Made by a program: the position numbers and the translations under genes
Shown: positions 36,874 to 50,300 of the stretch, one piece after another
How the letters are laid out: each line of letters opens with the position of its first letter
Position numbering within the stretch: the stretch's first letter is position 1
Notes under the pieces: model-generated
The model's input: only the letters and a program-made list of their open reading frames with translations
What the model was told of the DNA's origin: nothing
The model's database searches: none
Origin: Utricularia gibba
Taxonomy: Eukaryota; Streptophyta; Magnoliopsida; Lamiales; Lentibulariaceae
NCBI GenBank assembly: GCA_002189035.1
Contig: CM007990.1
Coordinates: forward strand, 4,588,001 to 4,652,000
Length of the DNA stretch: 64,000 nucleotides
Reading direction: 5' to 3'

Positions 36874-39800
36874 ATGGAGGCTGTTCTTTCTGCAGGGGAT
36901 CAACAGAGGATGGTGTCTTCCTTCCTGGAAATCGCTGTCGGCCAAACAGCGGAGACCGCTCGCCAGTTTCTTCAGGTATGCGGTAAATTGGGTTGAATTT
37001 TGTGCCTTTTTTTTAACCAAACTTAGTTAGTCATTATTCTTGGTGGTTGGTGATTTGGTTTAAGTTTGTAATTGGGTTCTAGGTTCTTTATTTGTAATTT
37101 TGCAAGTACGCCGCTTATTGTTGATGGTTGCTTTGGATTGCTGAAAGATTTTGGCATTATATCATTTATGATTCGAAAAATTTGATGGAATCATGAGTTA
37201 CTGGGTTTTTATTTGGTGAAATTTTTATAATGATGAACTGGCAACTGGAAAGTAAGAGGTGAATGTTCTTTATGAAGAATTCTTTCGTTTACCCTTAATG
37301 TTGTTTAGCCTAATACGTTCTCGAATTACCTGTTTGGGATCTTGAGTTGTAAAAAAATCAGGGTCGGATTTTATGATTTTCTTTTTTGGTAAAATTACTT
37401 TTTCAGGCCACTAGCTGGAAGCTTGAGGAAGCTCTTCAGCTTTTTTACGTCGAAAATGAAGCTGGGTCTCTGGCAGGGTCAGGGTCCACGCTTCCAGCAG
37501 TAAATGATTCAGAATTCCAAGATTTAAGTCGAAGGTGTGTTGTGTGAAGAATAGTTGTGCCATGGAGTGCCTTCTTTTGGAATTTTACTATACATTTCTT
37601 TTAAAAAGCAGTGATTCAGGTAAGGATTGGGGTGGTCAAGACAGTGCACCGGACGTGCGCGCACCATTACCTGTGATAAGAGACGTGCTTTATGACAATA
37701 TGTTGCCATATAGGTACTCTAGTTCCTTACTGATGCACCTGGAATATTATTTAGTTACTAATCGATTATTTTTATAAAACAATTAAACAATTTTGGTTTT
37801 TTTCGCTCTTCCTTGATCTTCTATGTTGATAGACATGGTATTTATTAATTATGTTGGTTTCATTGTAGAGGTCCAAGACAACAACATGGAACTCCTCCTG
37901 TTATTGCCTTCCGCAACTTTGATGAAGAAATGAAGCGATCTGGAGTTTGGGAAGGGGATCAAGGCTCATCTTCTTCCATGGCAGCAAAAGCGCAAGACAA
38001 TCTTGCCTCTCTTTATCGCCCTCCATTTGCATTGATGTACCATGGGCCTTTTGAGAAGGTGAAACCATCTTCTGTATTTTTTTTTTTTTTTGTAGGAGAT
38101 GTGCATGGTTATTTACAATGTTTTTTCTGTGTTTGTTTGGGAAGCTTGTGAGAGCCTCTGATGTGTCTCGGAGTTTTTTTAAAGCACTGATACACTTCGA
38201 CGCTTATTTTGCCATTGTTATAGTGATATTGCAACTGGTATCTATGTGGCCCAGTGCTTTTTTTACAATGTTTCAATTTGTGGAACTGCTGTTGGGTATG
38301 GAATCATTGGAAATTTATGCAAATGATTAAAGAAATGGATATGAGAACTCAAGTGTAATAGGTGAATCTCGGCAAGCACACCTCAGAGTTGGGGTGCATG
38401 TTTATTGCTTCTTAACTGCGCTATATCTATTTTACATATTCTGCTTCTCTGATTTTCTAAAACAGGCTAAGGATTGTGCAAGAACTCAGAACAAATGGCT
38501 TCTGATAAACATGCAGTCAGCCTTGGAGTTTAGCTCCCACATGGTATATGTTTACTTGCTCTTACCCCCATGTGTATGGCTGTATTCACACCTATGTATA
38601 TGAAAATGCACGCTCCATTTCCAATCAGCAATTGGATACTTCTTACAAATGCTTCAAAAGTTTTTCCTGTAGAAATCTCTCCTCCTGATTGAATTGAATG
38701 CGTCTTCGAATTTCACTTTCTTTAGCTTAAGCCTTTTTTCTGGGTCGGAATAAGTATCTTGCTAGATTATTGAACTTCATTTGTTCTTCTGAAGCTTAAC
38801 CGTGACACTTGGGCTAACGAGGCTGTAGCTCAGACTATCAAAGCTAACTTCATCTTCTGGCAGGTTTGTTGCTTACTTATCTGTCGACTTTTAGTATCCC
38901 TCTTTCTTATGGTCTGTAGAACCAGCATAGTAATTTCATATGTAAATGAAGATCCGTTTGACATAATGTTTAAGCAAGATGCTTATTGAGTATTGTTATT
39001 GTGGATGATGCCTTTTTTTTTTTTTATCATGAACGGGATTTTTTGGTTGTGAGAGCTGTTTTCATGTGTGATGTGAAATTTTATATGCCTTGAGTCCTAG
39101 GGATTATCTGCTCTAGGTGCTCCACATCGTCAGAATATTCTTAGTAAGATTACTGATAATATTTGATGTGTGTGTGCTAAGGTTTACGATGATACAGAGG
39201 AGGGAAGCAAAGTTTGCACGTATTACAAATTGAACAATCTGCCTGCAGTTCTACTTCTTGATCCGATAACGGGTCAGAAACTGCGCACCTGGCATGGAAT
39301 GGTTCAACCACAATCTTTGTTGGAGGTGCTGTGTGTTATGATATGTTTATTTTTTCATGAGATTGTAAGCTTTGCCCCATGAAAAAAGATTATCTTTTTT
39401 ATATTGTAGGATCTAATACCATACATGGACGGAAGCCCATCAGAGAATCATTTTAGTCTCTCTCACAAGCGTCCTAGGGAAGGTTCTCAACCTCCAGTTC
39501 TACGCCCTCATCGTGTGCCAGGTAATCCTTTTCTTGCTATTTGTTAAATCAAGTCCAGGGTACTTGGGTGCAATCTTGGTGGTGATGGCCGGCAATATAT
39601 CAGAACTTCCATTCATCAGTTTTGTTCCTTGCTGGGGAGAGATACAGCTCTGGTCTTTAACCTGAGGATATTATGCCACTGCCTTTTATGATTCTAACTC
39701 ATGCTGGCAACGCAAGAGCTTCTATATATTATCCATTGTATGATTGAATGCTGTATCCTTGCTGCAGATAGTAAAACCGATGAGGAAGATGAAGAACTAA

Positions 39801-40253
39801 AGCGAGCTTTGGCTGCCTCCTTGGAGAATTTTGATGGCGGTCATACAAGCGATCCCAAAGTCACTGAACCCGAAGTCACTGGAGACAGTATTAAGGAGTC
39901 TAAGTGTACCTACTTACCCCTACCCGAAGAACCCAAGGTGGATAGAAATCTGCTCTGCAAAATTGGTGTGCGTCTCCCCGATGGCCGCAGAGTCCAAAGG
40001 AGCTTTCTCCTCAGCGATCCAATTCAGGTAAACCCTGCTTTGCCTTGCTAACCCTTTTATTGTAAACCTGACATACCCATCACTGCAGCTCCTTTGGTCC
40101 TTCTGCGCCTCTGAGCTGAAAGAAGCCGGCCAACGCCCATTTCGCCTAACCCAAGCCATACCCGGTGCGACAAAAAATCTGGACATCAATGTCGAATCAA
40201 CATTTAAGGAATCAGGACTCGACAACTGCATGGTTTCAGTTGCTTGGTGCTGA
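36874..40253 (+). CDS. PUX7: UBA-UAS-UBX domain protein, PUX7 type (CDC48 adaptor)
   Basis: Ten exons (36874-36975, 37407-37534, 37612-37713, 37869-38058, 38466-38543, 38795-38863, 39182-39325, 39410-39521, 39768-40027, 40089-40253) give 449 residues. Domain order: a UBA-like helix bundle near residues 8-45 (VSSFLEIAVGQTAETARQFL); a thioredoxin-like UAS domain at about 140-275 (NKWLLINMQSALEFSSH, then IFWQ and YYKLNNLPAVLLLDP); a UIM at about 309-330 (EDEELKRALAASLENF); and a C-terminal UBX domain at about 365-449. This is the UBXD7 architecture. Such proteins link the AAA ATPase CDC48 to ubiquitinated clients. The exon 3 acceptor is a tandem AAGCAG (37606-37611), so one residue may be optional. 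Confidence 0.92.
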
Positions 40254-41255
40254 GTATTGTTTGGTTATATGTAGAAGGGCATGAAGCTCGGGGGAAGAAG
40301 AGAATGGAGACTGGTTTTCACATGCTCCTGCTCCTCCTCCTCCTTGTATCCCATGCTATGAACACAGGCAGGGCAGACAGCCAAATGATAAAAGGAAATT
40401 TCTAGATTGCCCTATGTTCATTTCTGAAACTAAACCAAATATACCTAACACTAGCAAAAGTTCATTCCACATGATGAAGATCAGTAACTTAAAACGCAAG
40501 TAAGCCTAGATGTATGTAACCTTGGGGTGAGCAGGGCCACTTGCCCCTTAAACTTCACCTGACTTTAGATTTTCTTCTATGTTCTTAGGTGCAGTTCCGC
40601 CTCTTTACAAGAAAACAGTGAAGGGGCTGCGGTCTTTATACTCAGCTCCATATGCCCTGGAGTCAGTCTTCACAACAGTACAGCTTTGTTAAGCTCTGCT
40701 CTTACAGAATCAGCACCAACAAACACCTCCTTCGAATTCCAGAAATGGGCAACCGAAAGTTCTGAAAAAAGATGTGGCCCAACAGGTTCAAGCATCTCTA
40801 GTCTCCCTAGAATCAAAGGAGGGGTTTTGCTTAGCATGGCTAAGGTAGCAAAAGAAAGTTCAAAGAGAAGCATTATCCTCAAGCTTTCTCAAATCCTCCT
40901 CATTATCCCCTTGCCATCATGCTCCATTAGTGGAGCCTGCTATCTGTCCATTTGTCTGGCCAGTGTTCTTGTATGAGAGCTGCATTCTTTTTGGACGTAT
41001 TGGAATTGGCCCAGATGATGGGAAGCCTTTGAACCACAGAGTTAGCCAAGAATGGCAATTTGCTGACATCATTCCATGCTCATGCTCCATAGCTTTTTGG
41101 ACAATAAAATCAGCATATTCGTGTGCCCTTAGCAATTCAAGCATTTTCGTGTGTTGTTGTATTGGATTGGGTTCGTAACTTTCTGCAAATGGGTTGATTT
41201 AAATTGGTCCAACAATTTTTGGGCGTTTCGTGTCGTGATCCAGTTGGCTTCTTTA
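40254..41255. other. PUX7 3' region and spacer
   Basis: PUX7 3' UTR followed by about 700 bases with scattered short frames on both strands. No supported gene. The last 150 bases should be the promoter of the peptidase gene. Confidence 0.45.
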
Positions 41256-44200
41256 ATGTCAGCACTGGTCGTTTCTCTACCCAAGTGGCGACACTTGTTT
41301 CAGATTCACGGTTGCCGAGGCTTCATCCGTTTTCCGGTATCGAATTGTTACTGCCCAGGAAACATGAAGCCTCCAGTTGCTAAGAAAGTGAACCACGAAA
41401 TGACGATGTTTGGGGACGTCAGAGTTGATAACTATTACTGGCTCCGTGATGACTCCCGCACAGATGCAGAAATTCTTGATCATCTCCGACAAGAGAACGC
41501 GTATACGGATCACGTTATGTCTGGTATGTTGGGCGTATCAGTAGGTTGAGTTTTTCGTAACTTTTTCGTGGAAAATGTGTCTAGTTTATATGTGTCGTTC
41601 TAATAGTCACGGTGGAAGGAGGGAAACCCGGTCTGCGTGACTTGGATCCTTTTTTATTCAGCTCCTTAGATAGAAATTGGACATCGTGTGAGGGACTGAA
41701 AAGTAGAGTTTCGTTTGGGGTTCATCTGCTAGCATTGTGCTCAGTGGGTGTATCTATTTGCTACATACGTGCTCTCTCATTTCAGAAACAAAGCAGTTAG
41801 AAGAACAGATTTATAAGGAAATAAGAGGCCGTCTCAAAGAAGATGACATATCAGCTCCTTTTCGGAGGGGGCCTATTATTATTATAGAAGAACCTTACAA
41901 GGCAAAGAATACAGCATGCACTGCCGCCGCCTAGTGGATAATATTGGTGGGAAGAAGTTATCTGTTCATGACACCATGTCAACAGGACCCGATGCCCCTC
42001 CGGAGCATGTTCTCCTTGATGAAAATGTCAAAGCTCAAGGATGCTCCTATTACAAAGTTGATGCTTTTAAAGTAAGACATCTTTTTATTCTTTTTCACTT
42101 GGAAAACATATTAGAAAAGCTACTTGAGTATCATCTATATTGGTTGGAAGTGGTAGGAGATTTGATGCTCACCTCATAGGCTATGCTATGATTCAAGTAC
42201 GGTTGAATTCTATAATCAATATTATGTGCAGCATTTGATAACGCTATCGCTGATTATGAAGAAATCCATGAGGATCGTCCTCAAGGGCCTAGTCATTATA
42301 AAGAAATCCAATGATGCAGTGTTATAATACAAAAGTACAAATTTTTAATTCATGGGCGGCAGCTTGATTTACAGCTCTTCTTGATTTGAAATTTACACTG
42401 TTCTGGATGCTGAATCTGGCAGTCACATCAAATCTTGAATGGGCTAGTGTGATGCTTTAGTTTATACTACAATGGATGAAATCCTCCGGCCTGACAAGGT
42501 ATCCATTATTTCCTGTATACTTGTATTCGATGTTTTTTATTGTTTCTTAATCCTTATTGTGTTTTTTCTTAACATTTTTTGTCCTAAAGGTATCCATTAT
42601 TCCAGAACTATCATTGTCACGGTTCTTGGTCATAACAAATCTTATCCTGTCTTTTTTTTTTTTCAGGTATGGTTGCATCTGTTGGGGACTGAGCAGTCAT
42701 TAGATCGATGTCTTTATCATGAAAAGGATGAGATGTTTAGTGTTGGTTTGTATTCTTCTGAGAACAAGAGGTTCCTCTTTGTCGAATCTGAGAGCAAAAC
42801 TACCAGTTATCTCTTCTATCTGGATGTTTCTAAGCCTGAAGAAGGGCTAGTTGTTTTGACCCCTCGCTTGGATGGCATCGAAACCTCAGCAAGTCATCGT
42901 GGGGATCATTTTTTTATCAACAAAAAAAGTCTCCAGTGTTTCAATGGTGAAATTCTCGTTTGCCGCCTGGATGATACATCTAACTCCACGGTTGTCCTTC
43001 CTCACCGACCAAGGTAACATTTAATGCACCATTCATGTTTCTATTTCACTTCTTTCGTGTTTCAGTTATTTGAAGTTTATATCAGGATGCCATACTTTCT
43101 ATGACGGTGGTAACACCTGACAACAACCTACAATCTCCTCTTCTGATACATTCAAAAAACATTCTCTCAGTGTGAAGATTCAGGCAATGCAACTATTTAG
43201 TGATCATCTTGTTGTTTTTGAGCGTGAAAATGGTCTGCCGAAGATAACATTTTATCATCTCCCAGCTATAGGAGAGCCAATCAACAAACTTCAAGATGGT
43301 AAGACTGTTGACTTTCCCGATCCTGTGTATTCGGTGGATTCAATGGAGTCTGAATTCTCTTCCAGTATTTTGAGGTATCTTTATACCTCCATAAAAGCTC
43401 CACCTTCAGTGTATGATTATGACATGGACTCCGGGATTTCAGTTCTTAAGAAGGCTGATCAGGTTTGTCAACAAGTTTCACTGATTTAAGTCTCATCTAT
43501 CATCTCTATAAGTATTTTCAGATTGTTGGTAGATAGTTTCCTGTACGCTGTATTTTACTTTATCTATTGGTTTTATATCTAACTATAATTTTGAACCTAA
43601 AGAGAATAAACATCTCCTCTATCCTACCGTTAGTCTATCAACCCAATGACAGGAAAGAAGTATTCGTAGAAGTGAAGTAGGCTAATACACATTTTTTAGT
43701 TGAGGTGACTGGATCACATTTTGAGGTATTCTGTCAGGTATTGGGAGATTTTGACTCGGAGAATTATATAGCTGAAAGAAAGTGGGCTACTGCAGATGAC
43801 AGCACTAAAATTCCTATTTCCATTTTATATAGAAGAGATATGGTGAAGCTCGATGGTTCAGATCCTTTACTTTTATACGGTTATGGTTCCTATGAGGTAA
43901 TATTTTGTATTCCCAGTTGTACCCTGTACACATGTTTATAATCATCTGGATAAAACCACGAGCACCTTTTTTCTCATAATGGTTTGATCCTTTTTTTTTT
44001 ACCGGTGACTGTTTGAACAGATGTGTGTAGACCCACGTTTCAATGCTTCAAGGTTGTCGTTGTTAGACAGAGGTTTTATTTATGCAATTGCCCACATAAG
44101 GGGAGGTGGTGAAATGGGGAGACCGTGGTATGAAAATGGAAAGATGCTCAGTAAAAAGAATACCTTCACGGACTTCATTGCTTGTGCTGAATATCTGATG

Positions 44201-45214
44201 GAACAGAAGTATGTCTCCAAGGAAAAATTATGCATTGAAGGAAGAAGTGCTGGTGGCTTGTTAATCGGCGCTGTTATTAACATGCGACCTGATTTATGCA
44301 AAGCTGCTGTGGCTGGAGTACCGTTTGTTGATGTTTTGACTACAATGCTTGACTCGACCATTCCCCTTACAACCTCAGAATGGGAGGTATTTTTCCTGCT
44401 GTACCTTTTACTTGTCTCTTTCTGAATATCCGTAACAACTCAGTGGCTTTCAAGGAACTTGAGACTATAACCTGTCTCCGTAACTTACAGCTCTAACATT
44501 AACTTTTTGAAAATGATGATGGTGATTGCTTATTTCTTTTCTCCAGGAATGGGGTGATCCACGCAGTGAAGAGTTTTACTGCTACATGAAATCCTACTCG
44601 CCTGTTGATAATGTTTGTGAGACTCAAGTTTTCCAATCTATCCTACTTGAAACTGACTTCCATGTTTTGTCAACAGATCACGGCACAAAATTATCCTGCA
44701 CTTCTTGTCACTGCTGGATTGAACGGTAAGATCCAGAGCCAAATGTTGGCCTCATTTACACCTTCTTCCATCCTTCTCTGATCAGAGAAAGCTGTTCCCT
44801 CCATAACACAAACAGAACACACTCTGCTATGAAAGATTCTTCCTACAAAGCACATGAGAATGCCTTGTCCATCTTATGCATTTGTTTTTTACTTGAACTC
44901 CAGACAGGCGCGTCATGTACTCAGAACCAGCAAAGTTTGTTGCCAAGCTGAGGGAAATGAAGACTGATGACAACATTCTGATCTTCAAGTGCGATCTGGG
45001 TGCGGGTCATTTCTCCAAGTCAGGGAGGTCCGTTTACACAACACTCTTCTTTCGATCCCACCATTTGGCCTTAGACACACACCCCAGCTTTTGGCTCCAT
45101 GTGTGTTTGTATCCATCCAGGTTCGAGAAACTGCAAGACGAGGCCTTCACTTGTGCCTTCATCCTCAAGGCGCTCAGCATGCATACTTCCCCCAAAGGTG
45201 AAGTTTCCACTTGA
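41256..45214 (+). pseudogene. Prolyl-oligopeptidase-family (S9) serine peptidase, damaged
   Basis: Exons: 41256-41523, 41786-42071, remnant 42388-42498, 42667-43013, 43171-43462, 43738-43896, 44021-44386, 44547-44612, 44677-44725, 44904-45027, 45121-45214. The N-terminal HEMTMFGDVRVDNYYWLRDD and the propeller text fit plant oligopeptidase-B-like S9A proteins. The catalytic domain is complete: Ser in GRSAGG, Asp in GLND, His in GAGHFSKSGR. Exon 2 shifts frame at GGGGG 41867-41871, beside the TAT repeats of a YYYY motif. Exon 3 is worse: only about 111 of roughly 200 expected bases remain (EIYTV...LDAESG, then TSNLEWAS, then DALVYTTMDEILRP), spread over several frames. The ATG could be 41256 (with a possible targeting peptide) or 41364. 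The gene as read cannot make a full enzyme. Confidence 0.85.
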
Positions 45215-45677
45215 TTGCTGCTTATCTTTTACCTCCACTTGGAGTTTCTGGGAGAAGATAATCATACTGTGGTTTTATTTAAAGATGTGTATTGTAATTT
45301 TATTTTATATAATAATGTTATTAAAGTAATTTATTTAGATCATTTTAATTTGTAATTTTTTTCTCATATAAAATCATTTTATCATCAGTTGGAAGGGAGA
45401 GTTTTTTAAGTATTAAGATTTTTCATTTCAATGAATTATTTTTCAAGGAAACGAGAGCAGTTTTTTTTTTATAAATTTAGAATAAAATATTTTTTAATTA
45501 ATTTATATAATTTTATAAAGTTTATTTGCGTATACATGTTATTAAATAATTCTGAGTTAGTTAATTGCTTTCCAAAATCCGACTTTTTTCTAAACAAAAA
45601 ATAATAAAATATTTACCTATAAAAAGGAAATTCCAAGAAGATGCCCTAAATCGGGCCGATGTAGCTGCGTCGCCAGC
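45215..45677. other. AT-rich spacer
   Basis: Low-GC DNA after the peptidase stop codon. No gene or repeat identified. Confidence 0.55.
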
Positions 45678-45779
45678 GGCCCAGAGGATGAACTCGAGTA
45701 TATTTGAGCCGAAAACGAAGACGTTGATAGTGGGCTTGAAAATGTTTTTTTCAGCCCAGGTATATACCACCTTGGCCCA
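45678..45779 (+). promoter_or_regulatory. Site II cluster upstream of RPB9
   Basis: Four TGGGCY-type motifs (GGCCCA 45678-45683, TGGGCT 45731-45736, AGCCCA 45753-45758, GGCCCA 45774-45779) lie 150-255 bases before the RPB9 ATG, a common arrangement for plant housekeeping genes. Confidence 0.55.
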
Positions 45780-45931
45780 TTTGTCTCTCCCAATTCCCGC
45801 GCTGACCTAGGTAATCTTCTTCACTTCCCAGTTCCGCGTACCTGAGCTTGGATAAGGGCAAGTTGTTGTATTGCTATCGGGCCCTTGTCGGAACAGCGTG
45901 TAGTCGCGGTTACTCCGGAAAGTCAGTGGCA

Positions 45932-46901
45932 ATGAGTACCATGAAGTTCTGCCGAGAATGGTTTGCGGAGCAATTGCTTTTTTTTTTTGGTTTCCTATCA
46001 CGCAGAGCTTGGTTCTTGGAGGATGTAACTGTGTATTTTTTTCCATGTTATTCGCATTTGTGCAGTAATAACATTCTATACCCGAAGGAAGATAAGGATC
46101 AGAAGATTCTGCTGTATGCTTGTCGAAATTGTGATCATCAGGTTTGTGGTGGGGGAGATTTGCGGTTTACTGGTGTTTAATCGTCTGAAGACATTCGGCT
46201 CTATGTCGATTGAGGCATCACTTTTATTACTAGGCGTAGAGAAGTTTTTTTTTTCCTACTTGACTTGTGGGCTTGGGTGCAGGAGGATGCCGATAACAAC
46301 TGTGTATACAGAAACGAGATACACCATGCTGTTGGGGAACGCACCCAAGTCTTGCAAGATGTAGCTGCGGATCCGACACTCCCGCGCACTAAATCAGTGC
46401 GTTGTTCTGTTTGTGGGCATGGGGAAGCTGTGTTCTTTCAGGTACTTTTTACTTTCCCCCACCACAGAATGCAAGTAGGATCACTAATTTTGTGCATCTT
46501 TTTTTTTTTTTCAACGTCGACCCCATGGTACAGTACAGAACACAGCCGTGGATCTCACTGTTGCTAAGATCTTTATGTTCCTGAAGTTGCTTTCCTGCTT
46601 TAGTTTCCATGAGTTTCCCGCCTGATTCTGAATTAAAGTAGCTTATTCTTAAGGTTAACTGTCCCAAGTTTTCTTTCTTTGTGGTTTGTGTCATCTGCTC
46701 CGTCTTACTTGCTAGACACTGCTGAAATATGCTATTTTTTAGGTTATTTTCAATGTGACTGCAGATCATGTTGGGTTTTGAACCAAGTGCTTGTTTGTTA
46801 TTGCTATGTTTCTGGCGCAGGCAACTGCTAGGGGTGAAGAAGGAATGACACTATTCTTTGTTTGTTGTAACCCGAATTGCGGCAATCGATGGAGGGACTA
46901 G
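45932..46901 (+). CDS. NRPB9: DNA-directed RNA polymerase subunit 9 (RPB9 family)
   Basis: Four exons (45932-45960, 46066-46141, 46283-46441, 46821-46901) give 114 residues, the same length as Arabidopsis NRPB9A. Two zinc ribbons are complete: an N-terminal one with Cys7, Cys10, Cys29 and Cys32, and a C-terminal TFIIS-like one with Cys76, Cys79, Cys103 (or 104) and Cys108, ending in [13 protein letters not shown]9 lies on the lobe and jaw of Pol II and affects start-site choice and fidelity; plant paralogues also serve Pol IV and V. The first exon has only 29 coding bases. The 3' end faces the myosin gene. No anomalies. Confidence 0.95.
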
Positions 46902-47331
46902 AGAGTTTTGGGTTTCTTCGTCTGGAATCAAGCCACTAGCTGTACCAGGAATACCATGTTGGGAGTATTCCATGAAAATTATTGCCATTGGATGGAGTTC
47001 TATCTTCCAGATGATGGATCAAGGGCTTTAGGCCCTTTGTAGCATCTCGTAATGGTTACATATACTCTGTGAAGGTTCAACTTTTTTAATGAGATATCAA
47101 GTAGAAGTTGTGAGGATTTCACATATCCTATGGGTGAACAGCTATAAGCCCGATATCAGTATCAGCTCTTCGTGGGAAAACTCGACATCAGTATTGGTTC
47201 TTTAATCAAGTGCTGGATTCAGAGAATTCCCGATGTGGGATTACACCAAAAGAACACCGACCAGTAGCACAAACAGCAACAACCCGCACTTCTCCATAGT
47301 CATCGTCCTTGAAAATATTACAGTTGTTCCT
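46902..47331. other. Convergent 3' spacer between RPB9 and myosin
   Basis: About 430 bases holding the two facing 3' UTRs. No other feature seen. Confidence 0.6.
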
Positions 47332-50300
47332 TCAAAGCATTATAGTCGTTGTCCCTCCTTTCCTTTCCCACCATTTTTTCCTAGCTTTCTCCTCATTACT
47401 TCCAATGCTGTCGAGAATGGTCTTGGTTTCCTTCAGCCTTGCGCTGTAATCCTTTTGCCATGCATGGAATGTCTGCTTCAACCTAAGAAGCTCTTGGTCT
47501 GGATCCAAGCTTGCTGCATCTACCTGACCCGACCTAGCTTCCACCAGGAACCGTGCATCATCTCCAAATGCCTGGCACCTTTGCTCAAACTCTTGTGCTA
47601 GATGACTGATCATGCCCAGACTACCGGTGCCATTTGATATGGCTTCTGGACTTCCCTGGTCCCTTGCTGTTTCCCAGCTTTCATCCCTTCCGCTTCCATT
47701 CACCGATGCTTCAGAGTTTCTTCGGGAGTCCTCAGGCATGAGATTCCTTTTGGCAACGGAGAGGCTGCACTGGAGTGACCTCATTTGGTTCTGCCAAGCC
47801 TCCTCCATGGACCTCATCTTTAGCTCATACTCTAACCACCGAGCCTCATATTGCTGCAGACGTTGCCGAATCATGTCGTTCTCTGCTTCCTTGCCTTTCA
47901 GCCAAGCTTCAGCTCTAAGGGCACGGCATTGCAGTTCAGCAACAAATGATGTCTTCACTAGCACCTCTTCTTGCTCCACCTGACAGAAACAGCCACTGAT
48001 CTAGTGAAAAAAGATGGATTTCAGATGCAGCATTTTGGTAGCAAGAATATTTCAGTACATTTCGCCTCATGAATTGCAGCAATCCGATGTCCCCAGAGCA
48101 TCTCCTCACCAACCAACCACGGATAACTAGCAGGTAAAAGAAAGAACACATGCAGGATATAGTAAGAAGTTTCCTTTTGGAGCTGAAGTTTGTGCAAGAT
48201 CAATGACTAGCAGCAACCTGATTGTATTACTGTGGATGCATCACTTAACCTTTTGAACTTGTTACGGACAGACCTTGCTCTGGCTCGTTTCTGGATATAT
48301 GTAGCTGCTCTGTACCTGTGTAACAGAAAGGAGTAGTCTTTCCGGATTCTTTCGCCACGGATAACTGCAAGGGAAAGTTGCATGAATGGCAATACAGATA
48401 GCAAAAGTGCAGCATTGAAATCATCCCTGAGCTGAAAACATACAAGACTGAAGACCGACAGCATGTCGTATCAACTCCCTCAGTTTGCGACGAGCCTGAT
48501 GCCCTCTAAAACAGCTTTGCACCCGCAAAATGCTATGTAAAGTGCGGTTTCTTGTGTCTTCCAGTACACCAATCTAACATCTCAAAGCAAGCAGACTCAC
48601 CAACATGGAGATGCATTGCAAGAAGAAGAGGAAAAGAGAGGATCAAATTTACCTGTCCAGCTCGGAAAAATATTTTCGTGTATCCCACTTGATACATCTC
48701 AGGTGGGATACCAAACTGATGGAGAATTGCAACCGAAACGCCAAGGGGGTGCTGTGAAGAAACGTTTTCCAGAAGAAAACCATACCTGATGAAGAAGAGC
48801 AAATCAAGTGACTGTAGGAAAAATGCAGAGGTGATCAGTTGCAGTACTTTGATTGAAATTGCTATATGGTTCACCTCCTGGCGAACTTCTGATGAGACAT
48901 TCTAGTAGGAAATCCAGATCTTGATATTCGAACAACCTCCAAGACTCCACAACTGCGGAGCTGGTGCAGAACAAGTCCTTGATCATAATTACCTGGAGAC
49001 TGGAAATCGTTTGGCTTCACGCAGCGTATGAAATGTGGCGTGGTATTCTCAAGACGTTGCATCAGTTGGAACAGTTGCCCCTAGCAACAAAAATGGCATC
49101 AAGAGAATATGCAAAACAAGGATCCTTGCAGTTCCAGTAAACTGAAGCACAGCTTACTTTGAATTTGGTTGCAACGCTTAACTTTTGTGAATCTGCTCCA
49201 CCAGATTTGTGCAATGCGCCTACTACAGGCTTCTCAGACTGAGTGAGCATAGATGCAAATGCCTGCGGAAGGCAGCAGGTGCTGGAAGATAGGAGTTCTA
49301 TAGAATCCAAATGAAGCGAGTCGCGATTCTTTTCGAGAAAACCAGTGGTGTCGTAGCTGACCTGAAAGCATATGCATATATCCATCAAGCTAGATAGTCA
49401 CTGAATAATCTGTACTGCAAAAGGCAAACCTCTCCGGCATAATGGCACACAGTAAAAGCTTTTTCTCTTTGTCCTCGGAAACAAGGATTGGGACTGAGAT
49501 GTTGTCTGAGTTTGTCCGCAAAGGTCATATCAGTACCATTTGGAAATGTTGATTCCTCATTCAGCAAGGAGATCAAACCCAGAGGTTTCTATAGAAAAAA
49601 AGTTGTTTCAATGAGATTCTTGCACAGGTAGATACCAGAGAAAAGGAAGTAACACCTTTTCGAAAAGATTGAGGCAGTCTTGATTGTCTTCAAACTCAAT
49701 CTTCGCCCAGTCAATGCCATCTTGGATGTATTCCTGCAAAGAGAACAATGCTCAAAGTCGTCCGACTCTCCAACAACATATGCCAAGAAGTTTAGAACAG
49801 TGAACATATCCAGGAAGAGAATGGTGTAAGTCAGGAACAAACCTCTTGCTCCAATTTGAACAAATGGCGGTTGAAGTGCTGCTGCAACCTTTCGTTGGCA
49901 TAATTGATACAAAACTGCTCGAAACTATTCCTCTGTCACAAAAATGGAAGGTGTTCAACAGAGAACAGCAGGGAAGAAGGAAGAATTTGGAGAACATAGA
50001 AACTAGCACACCTCAAATGCCTCAAAACCATATATGTCCAGAATACTGATTGACCTTCCGGTACGATTCTTTCCGACAGCCAGAGACTTGTTAATCTGTT
50101 CTACAAGCCAGTCAAACAAGCAAGCATATATTGACTTTGCTAATGCATCTCTTGAGTCAATAGCCTGAAATGCAATGGATGGGAAGAGAAGGACCAGTCA
50201 GAACTGAAAGGGAACACAGCTCCACCATTAAAAATTTCTCAACCTGAGATAGTGTAAGCTTCTGTATGACTGTGTCAGTCTTTTTTCCGACCCTCATTCT

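Noticed and set aside
48993-49080. Myosin exon ending at 48993 with a GT donor after QSP
   Set aside because: The frame continues directly into [11 protein letters not shown], which is family sequence, so there is no intron here; the real donor is after 48875.
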